From positions 1,657,469 through 1,721,468 of the forward strand of contig CP129495.1 of NCBI GenBank assembly GCA_030584185.1: a stretch of 64,000 bases of DNA, read 5' to 3'. Below are positions 1 through 8,477 of this stretch, in pieces. Numbering within the stretch: position 1 is the first letter of the stretch; each line of letters starts with the position of its first letter. This DNA is from Acidimicrobiia bacterium (GTDB lineage Bacteria > Actinomycetota > Acidimicrobiia > Spongiisociales > UBA11373). The notes below the pieces were generated by a model, which searched no databases, was not told where the DNA came from, and saw only the letters and a program-made list of their open reading frames with translations. A program made the translations under genes and the position numbers.

Positions 1-406
1 CCGACAGCTCGTGGGGCATCCGGTGTTCCATCCCGGCGAGGCCGACCATGGCCAGCACCCCGGCCACCCTCTCGACCCTGCCCTCCCGGCCCAGGCCGTA
101 GCCGACGTTGCCGCCGACCGACATGTGGGGGAACAGGGCGAAGTCCTGGAACACCATCCCGACCCGGCGTCGCTCGGGGGGAAGGAAGACGGCATCGTCG
201 ACGACGGTGTCCCCGGCGATCACCACCGTGCCCGAGTCGGGTCGCTCGAACCCGGCGATCACCCGGAGGGCGGTGGTCTTCCCCGAGCCGGACGGTCCGA
301 CCAGGGAGAGGATCTGTCCGGCAGGGACGGTGAGATCGAATCCGTGCAGTGCCGTGACTCCGCCGTACGCCTTGCCGACGGACCGACAGACGATGGCGTC
401 GCTCAC
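1..406 (-). CDS. Fe(III)-type ABC transporter ATP-binding protein (partial)
   Basis: This is the N-terminal ~135 residues of an ABC ATPase that hydrolyses ATP to drive the importer encoded just upstream; the rest lies beyond the window start. The Walker A motif GPSGSGKTT is at about residues 37-45 and the Q-loop FQDFALFP at about 88-95. The sequence stops at HELSG, the beginning of the region before the signature motif. The GTG start overlaps the permease stop by 4 nt (GTGA), so the two are translationally coupled. The FbpC/PotA-like architecture and the neighbouring iron-type binding protein suggest ferric iron; the substrate is inferred from context, not shown by the ATPase. Confidence 0.88.
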   Translation of the reverse strand, partial: MSDAIVCRSVGKAYGGVTALHGFDLTVPAGQILSLVGPSGSGKTTALRVIAGFERPDSGTVVIAGDTVVDDAVFLPPERRRVGMVFQDFALFPHMSVGGNVGYGLGREGRVERVAGVLAMVGLAGMEHRMPHELS

Positions 407-2010
407 GAGCGGCGCACCGAGAGGAGGTACATGGGTATCGCCGACACGGCGATCAACAGTAACGCCGGCCCGGCGGCACGCGAGTACCGCACGGCGTCGG
501 CCGCCGACCAGATGTCGACGGCGAGCGTGGAGAATCCGGTGGGCCGCAACAACAGGGTGGCGGGGAGCTCCTTCATCGTGGTGAGGAACACCATGACTGC
601 ACCGGCCAGCAGGCCGCGTCGCACCAGCGGTCCGGTGATCCTGGTCATGACCCGCATCGGGCCCGATCCCAGGCTGCGCGCCGCCTCTTCGATCGAAGGG
701 CTCACCTGGAGCAGGGCGGCCCGGGCGGGTCCGAGGGCCTGGGCGAAGAAGATGGAGGCGTACACCAGTACCAGGATCGTGAGGCTCTGGTACAGGGAGC
801 CGAGATACCGGGAGGCGAAGAAGACCATTCCCAGGCCGACTGTGATGTGGGGCAGGGCGAACACGGCGTAGGAGGATCGCTCCACCCATGACGACGCCGG
901 CGAGGGGTGGCGGGTGACCAACACCGCCGTGGGCAGGGCCAGGGCGGCGGCGATCACCGCTGCCAGCGTGGCGGCGGTGATCGAGCCGGCAACTGCGTCC
1001 CAGGGAAAGCCGACGGCGCCGCGCCCGGGGCGTCCCCACCAGGAGATCAAGGAGGCGAGGGGGATGCCGAGAGCGATCACGCCGAGGAGGCCGAGCGCAA
1101 CGACACCCCCCGCCTTTCCAGCAGGGGAGATCGCGCCTTCGCGCGCCGGGCGGCTCACGGGGCGCCCGTGATACGCCGCCCGGCCACGGGTGGCTCGCTC
1201 CGCCCAGACCACGAGGAGGGCGATGAGAACCAGAACCACGGCCAGCACCGCAGCCGGGGTGCGATCGAGCCTCCCGGCATACTGGGCGTATATCACCCTG
1301 GTGAACGAGTCGAACCGCATCAGCGAGACGGCGCCAAAGTCGGAGAGCGTGTAGAGGGCGACCAGGAGGAGCCCGGCGGCCACCGATGGTCGGAGTTGTG
1401 GCAGGACGATGGTGCGGAAAGCCCGACCGGGACCGGCCCCCAGGCCGCGTGCCGCCTCCTCATGTGCGGGGTCCATGCGTCTGAGTGCGGCCGCAGCGGT
1501 GAGGTAGACGAACGGGTAGGTGGACAGCGTGAGCGCCAGAAGTGCCCCGAGGAACCCGCGAGGGGTCGGAATGGTGGTTCCCAGGGCCTCGCTCAGCACT
1601 CCGCTCGGCCCGGTGGCGGCAAGGAGGGTGAGGGCGAGCACATATGACGGAATCACCAGGGGGAGCGCCACCGTCACCCGGAACAGGCGCCTCATTGGCA
1701 GGTCGGTGCTCTCGGTCAGCCACGCCGCTCCGACGCCTATGGCGGCTGCCAGGGTCATCACCGCCACCGCCAGGGCGGTCGTGTTGAAAACCAGCCGGAG
1801 CGTCTCGACGGAGATGGCGATGTCGATGGCCCGGCTTCCGGCGCCGACGACGCGAGCCGCCAGGAAGGCGAACGGGACCACGGCCGGGATCAGGGCGACT
1901 GCCGCCGGGATCCACAGCCATGCAGGCGGGCGCCGGCGCGGCAGCGCCCCATCCTCTGCAGGATGGGGCGCAGCCGCCTGGGGTGTCACCACCGCCGGCG
2001 GGGTGGTCAC
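403..2010 (-). CDS. Fe(III)-type ABC transporter permease, two fused TM domains
   Basis: A 535-residue inner-membrane permease of the FbpB type, in which two binding-protein-dependent transport domains are fused. Each half carries an EAA loop that docks on the ATPase: EEAARGLGAGPGRAF near residue 185 and EEAARSLGSGPMRVM near residue 455. About 12 hydrophobic segments are visible. The GTG start at 2010 forms a GTGA overlap with the stop of the binding-protein gene. An upstream extension of the open frame runs back through the binding-protein gene and is not used. The first ~30 residues are Pro/Ala-rich and probably cytoplasmic. Confidence 0.9.
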   Translation of the reverse strand: MTTPPAVVTPQAAAPHPAEDGALPRRRPPAWLWIPAAVALIPAVVPFAFLAARVVGAGSRAIDIAISVETLRLVFNTTALAVAVMTLAAAIGVGAAWLTESTDLPMRRLFRVTVALPLVIPSYVLALTLLAATGPSGVLSEALGTTIPTPRGFLGALLALTLSTYPFVYLTAAAALRRMDPAHEEAARGLGAGPGRAFRTIVLPQLRPSVAAGLLLVALYTLSDFGAVSLMRFDSFTRVIYAQYAGRLDRTPAAVLAVVLVLIALLVVWAERATRGRAAYHGRPVSRPAREGAISPAGKAGGVVALGLLGVIALGIPLASLISWWGRPGRGAVGFPWDAVAGSITAATLAAVIAAALALPTAVLVTRHPSPASSWVERSSYAVFALPHITVGLGMVFFASRYLGSLYQSLTILVLVYASIFFAQALGPARAALLQVSPSIEEAARSLGSGPMRVMTRITGPLVRRGLLAGAVMVFLTTMKELPATLLLRPTGFSTLAVDIWSAADAVRYSRAAGPALLLIAVSAIPMYLLSVRRS

Positions 2011-3026
2011 AGCAGGCCGGCCTCCGCCACCAGGTCGGTGGCACGGTCGAGGACCGAAGCCAGGTCGGAGAGGTCGATGACGGGCGGCGCCAGCGAGTCG
2101 AGGGGCGGCAGCGACGGGTCGGTGGCAACCCCCTCGACCAGCGGGTACTCGAATGTCTCCGTTGCGAAGTGCTCCTGGGCCTCCTTGGAGAGGAGGAACT
2201 CGACGAAGCGCTTCGCCGCCTCGGTGCTGTCCGACGAGGCGAGGATCCCCGCTCCGGCCGGCATCACCAGCGACCCGGGCCCCGCCTCGGTGAAGAAGTG
2301 GTTGCGGGCGGTGCTGCTTCCCTTGTCGGCGACCAGCCCCAGCAGGTAGTAGTGGTTCACCAGGCCGACCTCGACGGTGCCCTCGTCGGCGGCGGCCACG
2401 ATCGGAGAGTTGCTCGAGAAGGTCTGCGGCTGGTTGGCGGCGATCGCCTCCAGCCACTCCCGGGTGCCGTCCTCGCCTCGCTCCAGGATCATCGCCGCCA
2501 CGAACGCCAGGAATGAGCCGTTGGAGGGGGCGATGGCCAACCGGCCCTTCCATGCCGGGTCGGTGAAGCCGTCCACGGTGGCGGGCAGGTCCTCGGGGGA
2601 GATCCGGGTTGAGTCGTACACCACGACCCGCGACCGTCCGCTGACGCCTACCCACCGGCCTTCGGAGTCGGAGAATCGGGAGGGGACCATGGCGAGGAGG
2701 TCGTCGGGGAGCGTGGCGAACAGTCCCTCCTCGGCGATCGTCCCCAGCGAGGCCGGATCCTGGGCGAGGAAGACGTCGGCGGGGGAGTTGGAGCCCTCCT
2801 CCCGCAGCGTGGCGGCGAGGTCGGTGCTCGAGGCGTAGCGGACCTCGACCGTGATCCCGGTCTCCTCCTGGAACTCGGTGATCAGTGAGCCGACCAGCTC
2901 TTCGCTGCGACCCGAGTACACGGTGATGGCCTGGTCTGCCGTGTCGTCGTCGCCGCAGGCGACCGCCACCAGGGCCAGGGCCAAGGCGCCAGCGAGCAGG
3001 CGAACTCGATTGGTGTTGTGATTCAT
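2007..3026 (-). CDS. Iron ABC transporter substrate-binding lipoprotein
   Basis: A 339-residue extracytoplasmic solute-binding protein of the FbpA/FutA class. Residues 1-21 form a lipoprotein signal ending in a lipobox (VAVAC), so Cys21 should be lipidated. The mature part begins with ITVYSGRSEELV, typical of the family, and contains NHYYLL near residue 225, whose paired tyrosines are the usual Fe(III) ligands. The start at 3026 was chosen because it sits immediately before the signal peptide; an in-frame ATG 30 nt further upstream (MADSVPNLAL) would bury it. It is first in the operon and divergent from the DtxR-family regulator. Confidence 0.9.
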   Translation of the reverse strand: MNHNTNRVRLLAGALALALVAVACGDDDTADQAITVYSGRSEELVGSLITEFQEETGITVEVRYASSTDLAATLREEGSNSPADVFLAQDPASLGTIAEEGLFATLPDDLLAMVPSRFSDSEGRWVGVSGRSRVVVYDSTRISPEDLPATVDGFTDPAWKGRLAIAPSNGSFLAFVAAMILERGEDGTREWLEAIAANQPQTFSSNSPIVAAADEGTVEVGLVNHYYLLGLVADKGSSTARNHFFTEAGPGSLVMPAGAGILASSDSTEAAKRFVEFLLSKEAQEHFATETFEYPLVEGVATDPSLPPLDSLAPPVIDLSDLASVLDRATDLVAEAGLL

Positions 3027-3077
3027 GAGGGCGAGGTTAGGCACCGAATCCGCCATGTCAAGTTGCCGAGCATCGGA

Positions 3078-3094
3078 TGTTCGGTACCCGAACA
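3078..3094. promoter_or_regulatory. Palindromic operator between iron transporter and regulator
   Basis: A perfect inverted repeat, TGTTCGG-tac-CCGAACA, lies in the 97-nt divergent intergenic region, 30 nt before the regulator ATG and 52 nt before the binding-protein ATG. Its size and symmetry suit a dimeric winged-helix repressor such as the adjacent DtxR-family protein. A second GGTTAGGC motif near 3034-3041, inside the leader of the transporter, resembles half of a classical DtxR box. Assignment to the neighbouring regulator is inference. Confidence 0.5.
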
Positions 3095-3123
3095 AGTGCA
3101 GTACCGGCACCGCAGACCTTACG

Positions 3124-3792
3124 ATGGGTCCGGTGAAGGAACAGTTGTATCCGGCGACACATCGCGAGTACGCGGGAGCCATCTGGGAGATCCAGGCCGA
3201 AGGAATCCCGGTGATCCAGGCGCGTATCGCCGAGTGGCTCGGGGTGAGCCGGGCCAGTGTCTCCGAGAACGTCCGGAAGCTGGAGGCCGAGGGCCTGATC
3301 GAGGTCGGCGCCGACATCCGCCTCACCGAGGCCGGCCGCCACCTCGCCGAGGTGATCGTCCGCAGACATCGCCTCACGGAGAGGTTTCTGACCGACGTGC
3401 TCGGCCTCACCTGGGACAAGGTCCATCCCGAGGCCGAGGTGTGGGAGACGATGATCTCCGACGACGTGGAGGCGGCGATGTGGAAGGTGCTCGACCGACC
3501 CACCACCTGCCCTCACGGCAACCCCATCCCCGGTTCGGGGTACAGCCCTCCTCCCATGGTGCCTCTGGCCGACGTCGCCGATGGGGCCGCCCGCCCCATC
3601 GAGCGCCTCTCCGAGGAGTTGGAGATGGACGACGAGATGATGGGGTTCCTCGACCGCAGCGGCCTGCGCCCGGGCACTCAGGTCGAGGTGCTCGACCGTT
3701 CCCCCCAGGGGGCGCTCACGGTACGGATCGGTGGCGGCGAGCCGATCGGGATCTCCCACTACCTAGCCGAGCGCGTGTTCCTGGTGGCGTAG
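3124..3792 (+). CDS. DtxR/MntR-family metal-dependent transcriptional regulator
   Basis: A 222-residue metalloregulator with an N-terminal winged helix (about 10-70; IAEWLGVSRASVSENVRKL is the recognition region), a dimerization/metal-binding domain (about 71-145, ending GNPIPG) and a C-terminal SH3-like FeoA domain (about 150-222). His82, Glu86 and His101 match the ancillary site of DtxR. At the primary site the usual Cys102/Glu105/His106 are replaced by Glu105, Glu108 and Thr109, and Met10 by Glu15, so the site looks more MntR-like than DtxR-like but lacks its histidine. The ATG at 3124 was chosen; a GTG at 3133 is possible. It probably controls the divergent transporter. Confidence 0.9.
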   Translation: MGPVKEQLYPATHREYAGAIWEIQAEGIPVIQARIAEWLGVSRASVSENVRKLEAEGLIEVGADIRLTEAGRHLAEVIVRRHRLTERFLTDVLGLTWDKVHPEAEVWETMISDDVEAAMWKVLDRPTTCPHGNPIPGSGYSPPPMVPLADVADGAARPIERLSEELEMDDEMMGFLDRSGLRPGTQVEVLDRSPQGALTVRIGGGEPIGISHYLAERVFLVA

Positions 3793-3801
3793 GCGGGTCG
3801 A

Positions 3802-4905
3802 TCACCCCCCGGACACCAGCAAGGGCACCCGCATCTCCTCGGCGGTGAGGCCGCCGTGCTGTCCGATGAGCCGCTCGTCGGCGTGGCGATGCAACACGAT
3901 CTTTCCCTGAGGGGGGAGGAGGACTCCGTCGGGGGCCCGGTCGGCGAACGACCTGTGCCGCGGCCCTGGACCCCACCAATGAGCCATGTCCTGGCGGCTC
4001 GCCCACTCCACCCCGAGCTCAGCAGCCAGCGACTCCACCTCTCCGTAGACGAACGGTGCCCGGGGGTCGCCTCCGAAGTCACGATCGTCGTGGGCCCGCT
4101 CGGGGATGCGGATCTGGTGTTGCTCGGGTACGTCCACGTGTCCGTGGTCGGCGGTCCCGATCGCCACCGCACCGGCGGGGAGCCGGCGGCACAGCCGCTC
4201 CCAGGCCCGACCCGCCGCCACCATCGCCTCGGCGTAGTCCTCCGAGTCCTGTCCGGCGACGTGGGCGGCGAAGTCGACGTGGGGGAAGTAGAGCAAGACC
4301 AGGCGTCCCGGAACCCTGGCCAGGTCGGCGGCGGCGTCGGCGGCGGCGTCCTCGTCGTCCCAGGGCTCGAACCGACATCCCCGGTACAGCATGCGGCTCA
4401 TCGGGGAGTCGTCGAAGTTCCAGGGCTGCAGGGTGACCGGTTCTCTTCCCGCCGCCCGTAACCGCTCCCAGAGGTTGGGGGACGGCAGGAGCCCCTCAGG
4501 GTCGAACTCGAGCGGCGCTCCCCACTGGGTGGTCCACTTGATGGTGTTCACCACCAGCCCCGTCTCGGGCAGGCGCATCTGGTAGCCGAGCAGGCCGTGT
4601 TGGGCCGGGGTGGACCCGGTGGCGATGGTGGCGAGACTGACCGTGGTGGTGGTCGGCCATCCGGCATCGATCGCTGCGGCCCGGCTGTGGCGTAGCGGTT
4701 CCGCCGCCTGGTGGTTGAGTTGGTGATCGCCGAGACCGTCGAACAGCATGACCACGTAGGAGTCGGCCGCAGGGATCGCTGCCGCGACCTCGGCGTGCAG
4801 GCCCGGGTTGCGGGCGGTCCCGATCAAGCGCCGCTCCAGCTCGGCGGCGAGGTTGACCAGGGAGCCGCCGTCGTGATCCGGTCCAGGCGGCAGAGTCGGG
4901 CTCAT
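3802..4905 (-). CDS. Alkaline phosphatase superfamily phosphodiesterase (NPP-like)
   Basis: A 367-residue protein of the nucleotide pyrophosphatase/phosphodiesterase branch of the alkaline-phosphatase superfamily. The two-metal active site is recognisable: Asp56 in LFDGLGD, the nucleophile threonine in PTTTTVS (85-88), HVDFAAH near 209, ADHGH near 257 and His350 in QHGG. There is no signal peptide, so it is probably cytoplasmic; the physiological substrate cannot be read from the sequence. It converges on the regulator gene with only 9 nt between the stops and lies 24 nt downstream of the EAL-protein gene on the same strand, so those two may be co-transcribed. Confidence 0.82.
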   Translation of the reverse strand: MSPTLPPGPDHDGGSLVNLAAELERRLIGTARNPGLHAEVAAAIPAADSYVVMLFDGLGDHQLNHQAAEPLRHSRAAAIDAGWPTTTTVSLATIATGSTPAQHGLLGYQMRLPETGLVVNTIKWTTQWGAPLEFDPEGLLPSPNLWERLRAAGREPVTLQPWNFDDSPMSRMLYRGCRFEPWDDEDAAADAAADLARVPGRLVLLYFPHVDFAAHVAGQDSEDYAEAMVAAGRAWERLCRRLPAGAVAIGTADHGHVDVPEQHQIRIPERAHDDRDFGGDPRAPFVYGEVESLAAELGVEWASRQDMAHWWGPGPRHRSFADRAPDGVLLPPQGKIVLHRHADERLIGQHGGLTAEEMRVPLLVSGG

Positions 4906-4929
4906 GAGCGCAGACCCTAGGCCCGGCGA

Positions 4930-6846
4930 TCACCAGAGCGGGAGGGTGTGGTCTTCCTGAGCCGGCCGGGGACGGCCCAACAGGTAACCCTGGGCCAGGT
5001 CGACACCGAGCTTGCCGAGCAGGGCCATCGTGTCCTCATCCTCGACACCTTCGGCGATGGTCTGGTGCCCGAAGGCGCGAGCCAGGCTGACGATCGCCTC
5101 GACGACGTTTCGGTTGGCCGGTGTCGAGGCCAGGTCGCGCACGAACTCCATGTCGATCTTGAGGAACGAGATCGGGATCCGCTTCAGATGGGTGAATCCG
5201 GCGAACCCGGTGCCAAAGTCGTCGAGCGCCACCTTGCACCCCATCTCGGTGACCCCGCGAGCGAAACGCTCGCCGCGGTCGATGTCCTGCATCAGCGCCG
5301 TCTCGGTGATCTCGAACACCATGTCCGCCGGGTCGGCGCCGGCATCGCGCAGGGCCCGATCGATGTGCGGGAGCAGGTCGACGTTCACGATCGACCAGGC
5401 GGAGAGGTTCACCTCCACCCGCCTGCCCGATGCGGCCAGGTGGGCAGCCCTGGTGACCACCCAGCGATCGATGTCGGCCACCATCCCGTACTTCTCGGCC
5501 ACTGGGAGGAACGAACCAGGGAGCACGATCTCGCCCTGGCGGTTTCGCATCCGGATCAACAGCTCCTCTGAGACCTGCTCCCGCGTGGCAACGGTGACTA
5601 TCGGCTGCGAGAAGAGCGTGAAGCGGTCCTCGTCCAGGGCGTCCTGGATTCGGCCCACCCAGGTGAGCGAGTCGAGCTCCCGGCGCACGCGCGACCGGGC
5701 GGTGTGCTCTGCACTGATGTCGCGAAACACCACCACCACGCCGTGGTCACTCCCATCGCCCTGCAGCGGGCCCGCCGAGTAAGAGACCGGAACGATGGTC
5801 CCGTCACGGTTGGTGAAGGCACCCTCGCTGCGCAATGGCTCGCCGGTGAGCCTGACCCGCAGCAGGTCGCACTCGCTCTCCGGCAGTGGGGAACCGTCGC
5901 TTCGTTGGTGGTGCCACAGCGCATGGGCGCGCTGCCCGCGCACCTCGGCCTCGGTCCAGCCGAGCAGGCGCTCGGCGGCGCGGTTGAGCATCGTGATCCG
6001 ACCGTCGGCATCGAGGGAGTAGAGGCCCTCGGTCATGTTCTCCAGGACGGTGCGGGAGAGCTCTTCGAGCCTGACCCGATTGGAGATGTCCCTGCCCACC
6101 ACGCCGACGCCCACGATCTCGCCTGCGGTTCGGACCGGGTAGTAGGAGTTGATCCAGTGGCTCATCTCCCCGTCGGGGCGCCGGCGCGAGACCTCCACGT
6201 TGAGCACCGGCTCGCCGGTCTCGGCGACCTTCCGGTACACCGCCTCGAGCTCCTCCCATCCGGAGGGTGAGATCTCGGCGACGTGCCTTCCCCGATGCTC
6301 CTCGGTGAGCCCGTGCATCCAGGCCATCGTCTCGTTCCAGCGCAGCAGCCGGAACTCGAGGTCGGTGAAGAAGAGGGAGATCGGGGCGGCGACGGTGACC
6401 GCCTCGGTCAGGGCCAGGCTCTCGGCGGCCTGATGCGCCGCCAGGCGCTGCTCGTGGACGTCGGTCCAGGTGCCGATCCATCTGATGACGGCCTCGTCTT
6501 CGTCGAGAATTGGGAGGCCGCGGGTCGCCGTCCACCGGTACTCGCCGTCGGCGCGTCGCACCCGGTACTGGTTCTCGTGCACGGCGCCGCCCTGCGACGC
6601 ATCTCGCCAAGTCGTCTCGGCCGCCTGGCGGTCCTCGGGGTGGACCACCCCCAACCAGCCGTCACCGGTCAGGTCTTGGGCGGGGATCCCGGTGTACTCG
6701 ACGCCCCGCCGGTTGAAGAAGTCGGTGGCGCCGTCCGGGCGACAGGTCCACACGATGATCGGCATCGAATCGAGCACCTGGTGGATCAGGGCGTCGTCGA
6801 GCAGGGCGGCGAGCCTTCGTGGCTTCTTCGATGCCCCTGCGGCCAT
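4930..6846 (-). CDS. PAS-PAS-PAS-EAL cyclic-di-GMP phosphodiesterase
   Basis: A 638-residue signalling protein with three PAS domains (about 20-130, 145-260 and 265-385) followed by an EAL domain (about 395-630) that hydrolyses c-di-GMP. The EAL core looks catalytically intact: ELLIR for the EAL motif, VNLSAWS, EITETA, DDFGTGFA (loop 6), LKID, EGVED and QGYLLGRP are all present. There is no GGDEF domain and no membrane segment, so it is a soluble sensor. The start at 6846 is preceded by a strong AACGGAGGA ribosome site; a longer open frame to 6897 lacks one. Its promoter region faces that of the nuo operon. Confidence 0.9.
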   Translation of the reverse strand: MAAGASKKPRRLAALLDDALIHQVLDSMPIIVWTCRPDGATDFFNRRGVEYTGIPAQDLTGDGWLGVVHPEDRQAAETTWRDASQGGAVHENQYRVRRADGEYRWTATRGLPILDEDEAVIRWIGTWTDVHEQRLAAHQAAESLALTEAVTVAAPISLFFTDLEFRLLRWNETMAWMHGLTEEHRGRHVAEISPSGWEELEAVYRKVAETGEPVLNVEVSRRRPDGEMSHWINSYYPVRTAGEIVGVGVVGRDISNRVRLEELSRTVLENMTEGLYSLDADGRITMLNRAAERLLGWTEAEVRGQRAHALWHHQRSDGSPLPESECDLLRVRLTGEPLRSEGAFTNRDGTIVPVSYSAGPLQGDGSDHGVVVVFRDISAEHTARSRVRRELDSLTWVGRIQDALDEDRFTLFSQPIVTVATREQVSEELLIRMRNRQGEIVLPGSFLPVAEKYGMVADIDRWVVTRAAHLAASGRRVEVNLSAWSIVNVDLLPHIDRALRDAGADPADMVFEITETALMQDIDRGERFARGVTEMGCKVALDDFGTGFAGFTHLKRIPISFLKIDMEFVRDLASTPANRNVVEAIVSLARAFGHQTIAEGVEDEDTMALLGKLGVDLAQGYLLGRPRPAQEDHTLPLW

Positions 6847-7028
6847 GCCGATCCTCCGTTGCCTCGGGGCGCCGGATCGATGGTGCAACCTGCCCATGGG
6901 CGGCGCGCTGCCATCGTCTCGGCGCCGCCCGCTGGCTGCCGACTCTAGGCCATCCGGCTCATCAGTGGCGGGTTTCGCGATCGTCGGAACGGGGGACTGG
7001 CCGGTTTCGGCGCCAGGTACCCCCTTCC

Positions 7029-7034
7029 TATACT
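7029..7034 (+). promoter_or_regulatory. Possible -10 element of the nuo operon
   Basis: TATACT lies 30 nt before the nuoA GTG, in the 218-nt gap between the divergent EAL gene and nuoA. No good -35 hexamer is at the right distance (TTTCGG at 7005-7010 is the best), so this is a weak call. Confidence 0.35.
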
Positions 7035-7064
7035 CCCGGCCGGACGCACGGCCCCGAGGAAGAC

Positions 7065-7433
7065 GTGACGGACTACTTCCAGGAATACATCACGGTCGCC
7101 ACCTTCGCCGCTGCCGGCGTCCTGCTGGTCGCCGCCGCCCTGGGGGCGAGCGCCCTGCTCCGGCCCAAGAAGCCGACCGACGCCAAGCGGCTCACATACG
7201 AGTGCGGCATCGACCCCGTGGGTGAGGGCTGGAGCCAGACCCAGATCCGCTACTACGTCTTCGCCCTGCTCTTCCTCATCTTCGACGTCGAGGCGATCTA
7301 CATCTTTCCGTGGGCGATCAACCTGGAGTCTCTGGGCACCTTCGCCCTGGTCGAGATGGCGATCTTCATAGCGATACTTCTCGCCGGGCTGGTGTACGCC
7401 GCCCGCAAGGGGGTGCTTCGTTGGGAGTCCTAG
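7065..7433 (+). CDS. nuoA: NADH-quinone oxidoreductase subunit A
   Basis: A 122-residue membrane-arm subunit of complex I with three hydrophobic segments (about 8-30, 62-84, 92-114). The quinone-proximal loop between TM1 and TM2 carries the conserved [15 protein letters not shown] and the diagnostic [14 protein letters not shown] follows. The GTG start was chosen for its GAGGA site 6 nt upstream and its alignment with family N-termini. It is the first gene of an eleven-gene operon in which nearly every junction overlaps. Confidence 0.95.
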   Translation: MTDYFQEYITVATFAAAGVLLVAAALGASALLRPKKPTDAKRLTYECGIDPVGEGWSQTQIRYYVFALLFLIFDVEAIYIFPWAINLESLGTFALVEMAIFIAILLAGLVYAARKGVLRWES

Positions 7434-7918
7434 AGCGGTTCGACGCCCCCAAACCGCTCTCCTGGCTCCTCAACTGGGGACGTCGCTACTCGCTCTGGCT
7501 CTTCCAGTTCGGGCTCGCCTGCTGCGCCATCGAGATGATGGCCGCGGCCGGCCCACGGTTCGACATGATGCGCTTCGGGATCATCCCCCTGCCGGCTTCA
7601 CCGCGTCAGGCCGACCTGATGGTGGTGGCGGGAACGGTGACCGACAAGATGGCTCCGGTGGTGCGCAGGCTCTACGACCAGATGCCGGAGCCCAAGTACG
7701 TGATCTCGATGGGTTCCTGCTCCAACTGCGGCGGTCCCTACTGGGACTCCTACAGCGTCACCAAGGGTGTAGATCAGGTGATTCCGGTCGACGTGTACGT
7801 GCCCGGATGCCCGCCTCGGCCCGAGGCTCTGATGGACGGCATCGTGCTGCTTCAGCAGAAGATCAAGAACGAGAACATCCGGGACAAATGGAACGAGCGC
7901 GACCGTGAACCAGTCTGA
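7421..7918 (+). CDS. nuoB: NADH-quinone oxidoreductase subunit B (N2 cluster)
   Basis: A 165-residue peripheral-arm subunit that binds the terminal Fe-S cluster N2, which passes electrons to quinone. The four ligands are visible: adjacent Cys34-Cys35 in GLACCAIEM, Cys100 in [10 protein letters not shown] and Cys130 in VPGCPPRPE. The start is TTG at 7421, inside the end of nuoA and preceded by AAGGGGGG; no ATG or GTG gives a plausible N-terminus. The 13-nt overlap with nuoA implies coupled translation. Confidence 0.95.
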   Translation: MGVLERFDAPKPLSWLLNWGRRYSLWLFQFGLACCAIEMMAAAGPRFDMMRFGIIPLPASPRQADLMVVAGTVTDKMAPVVRRLYDQMPEPKYVISMGSCSNCGGPYWDSYSVTKGVDQVIPVDVYVPGCPPRPEALMDGIVLLQQKIKNENIRDKWNERDREPV

Positions 7919-8477
7919 GGCCACGGAGCGTTTCGCCGAGGTGGCGGGCGCCGGCCGGTTCGCCTTCGAGCACGGCATCGGGAAGCTCTTCGTCGAGCGG
8001 GAACGATGGGTCGACGCCCATCGGGCGTTGAAGCCCCACCTCCCCTTCTTCTCGTTCCTCTCCGCCATCGACTGGGCTAACGACCGCGCCGTGGGTGACC
8101 CCGCCGAGGGCCCGGTGGAGGAGCGCTACGAGGTCATCTCCCGACTCTCCGATGTCGGTGAGGGCGCCGGTGTGATCCTCTCCACCGACCTGCCCAAGGA
8201 AGACGCCCGTCTGGCGTCTCTGGTGGATGTGTTCGGTGGGGCCGACTGGCACGAGCGGGAGGCCGCCGAGATGTTCGGCATCGTCTTCCAGGGCCATCCC
8301 CACCTCGAGAAGCTCTACCTCCCCGACGGGTTCGAGGGCCATCCACTGCGCAAGACATTCCCCCTGCTCAGCCGCGAGGTGAAGCCTTGGCCGGGGACGG
8401 TCGACGTGGAGGACATGCCGTCCACCGTCAACGCCGAGGCCGGAGACGAGGAGACGGAGGGGGGTGAGGCCGAATGA
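7905..8477 (+). CDS. nuoC: NADH-quinone oxidoreductase subunit C
   Basis: A 190-residue hydrophilic subunit (30-kDa type) that packs against subunit D in the connecting module. The family signature [19 protein letters not shown] is at about 122-140 and RKTFPL follows. It is separate from nuoD rather than fused. The C-terminal ~20 residues are acidic and unconserved. The GTG start overlaps nuoB by 14 nt. Confidence 0.93.
   Translation: MNQSEATERFAEVAGAGRFAFEHGIGKLFVERERWVDAHRALKPHLPFFSFLSAIDWANDRAVGDPAEGPVEERYEVISRLSDVGEGAGVILSTDLPKEDARLASLVDVFGGADWHEREAAEMFGIVFQGHPHLEKLYLPDGFEGHPLRKTFPLLSREVKPWPGTVDVEDMPSTVNAEAGDEETEGGEAE

Noticed and set aside
403-2655. 750-codon version of the permease.
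   Set aside because: The N-terminal third is the out-of-frame binding-protein gene; the GTG at 2010 gives a GTGA junction and a normal permease.
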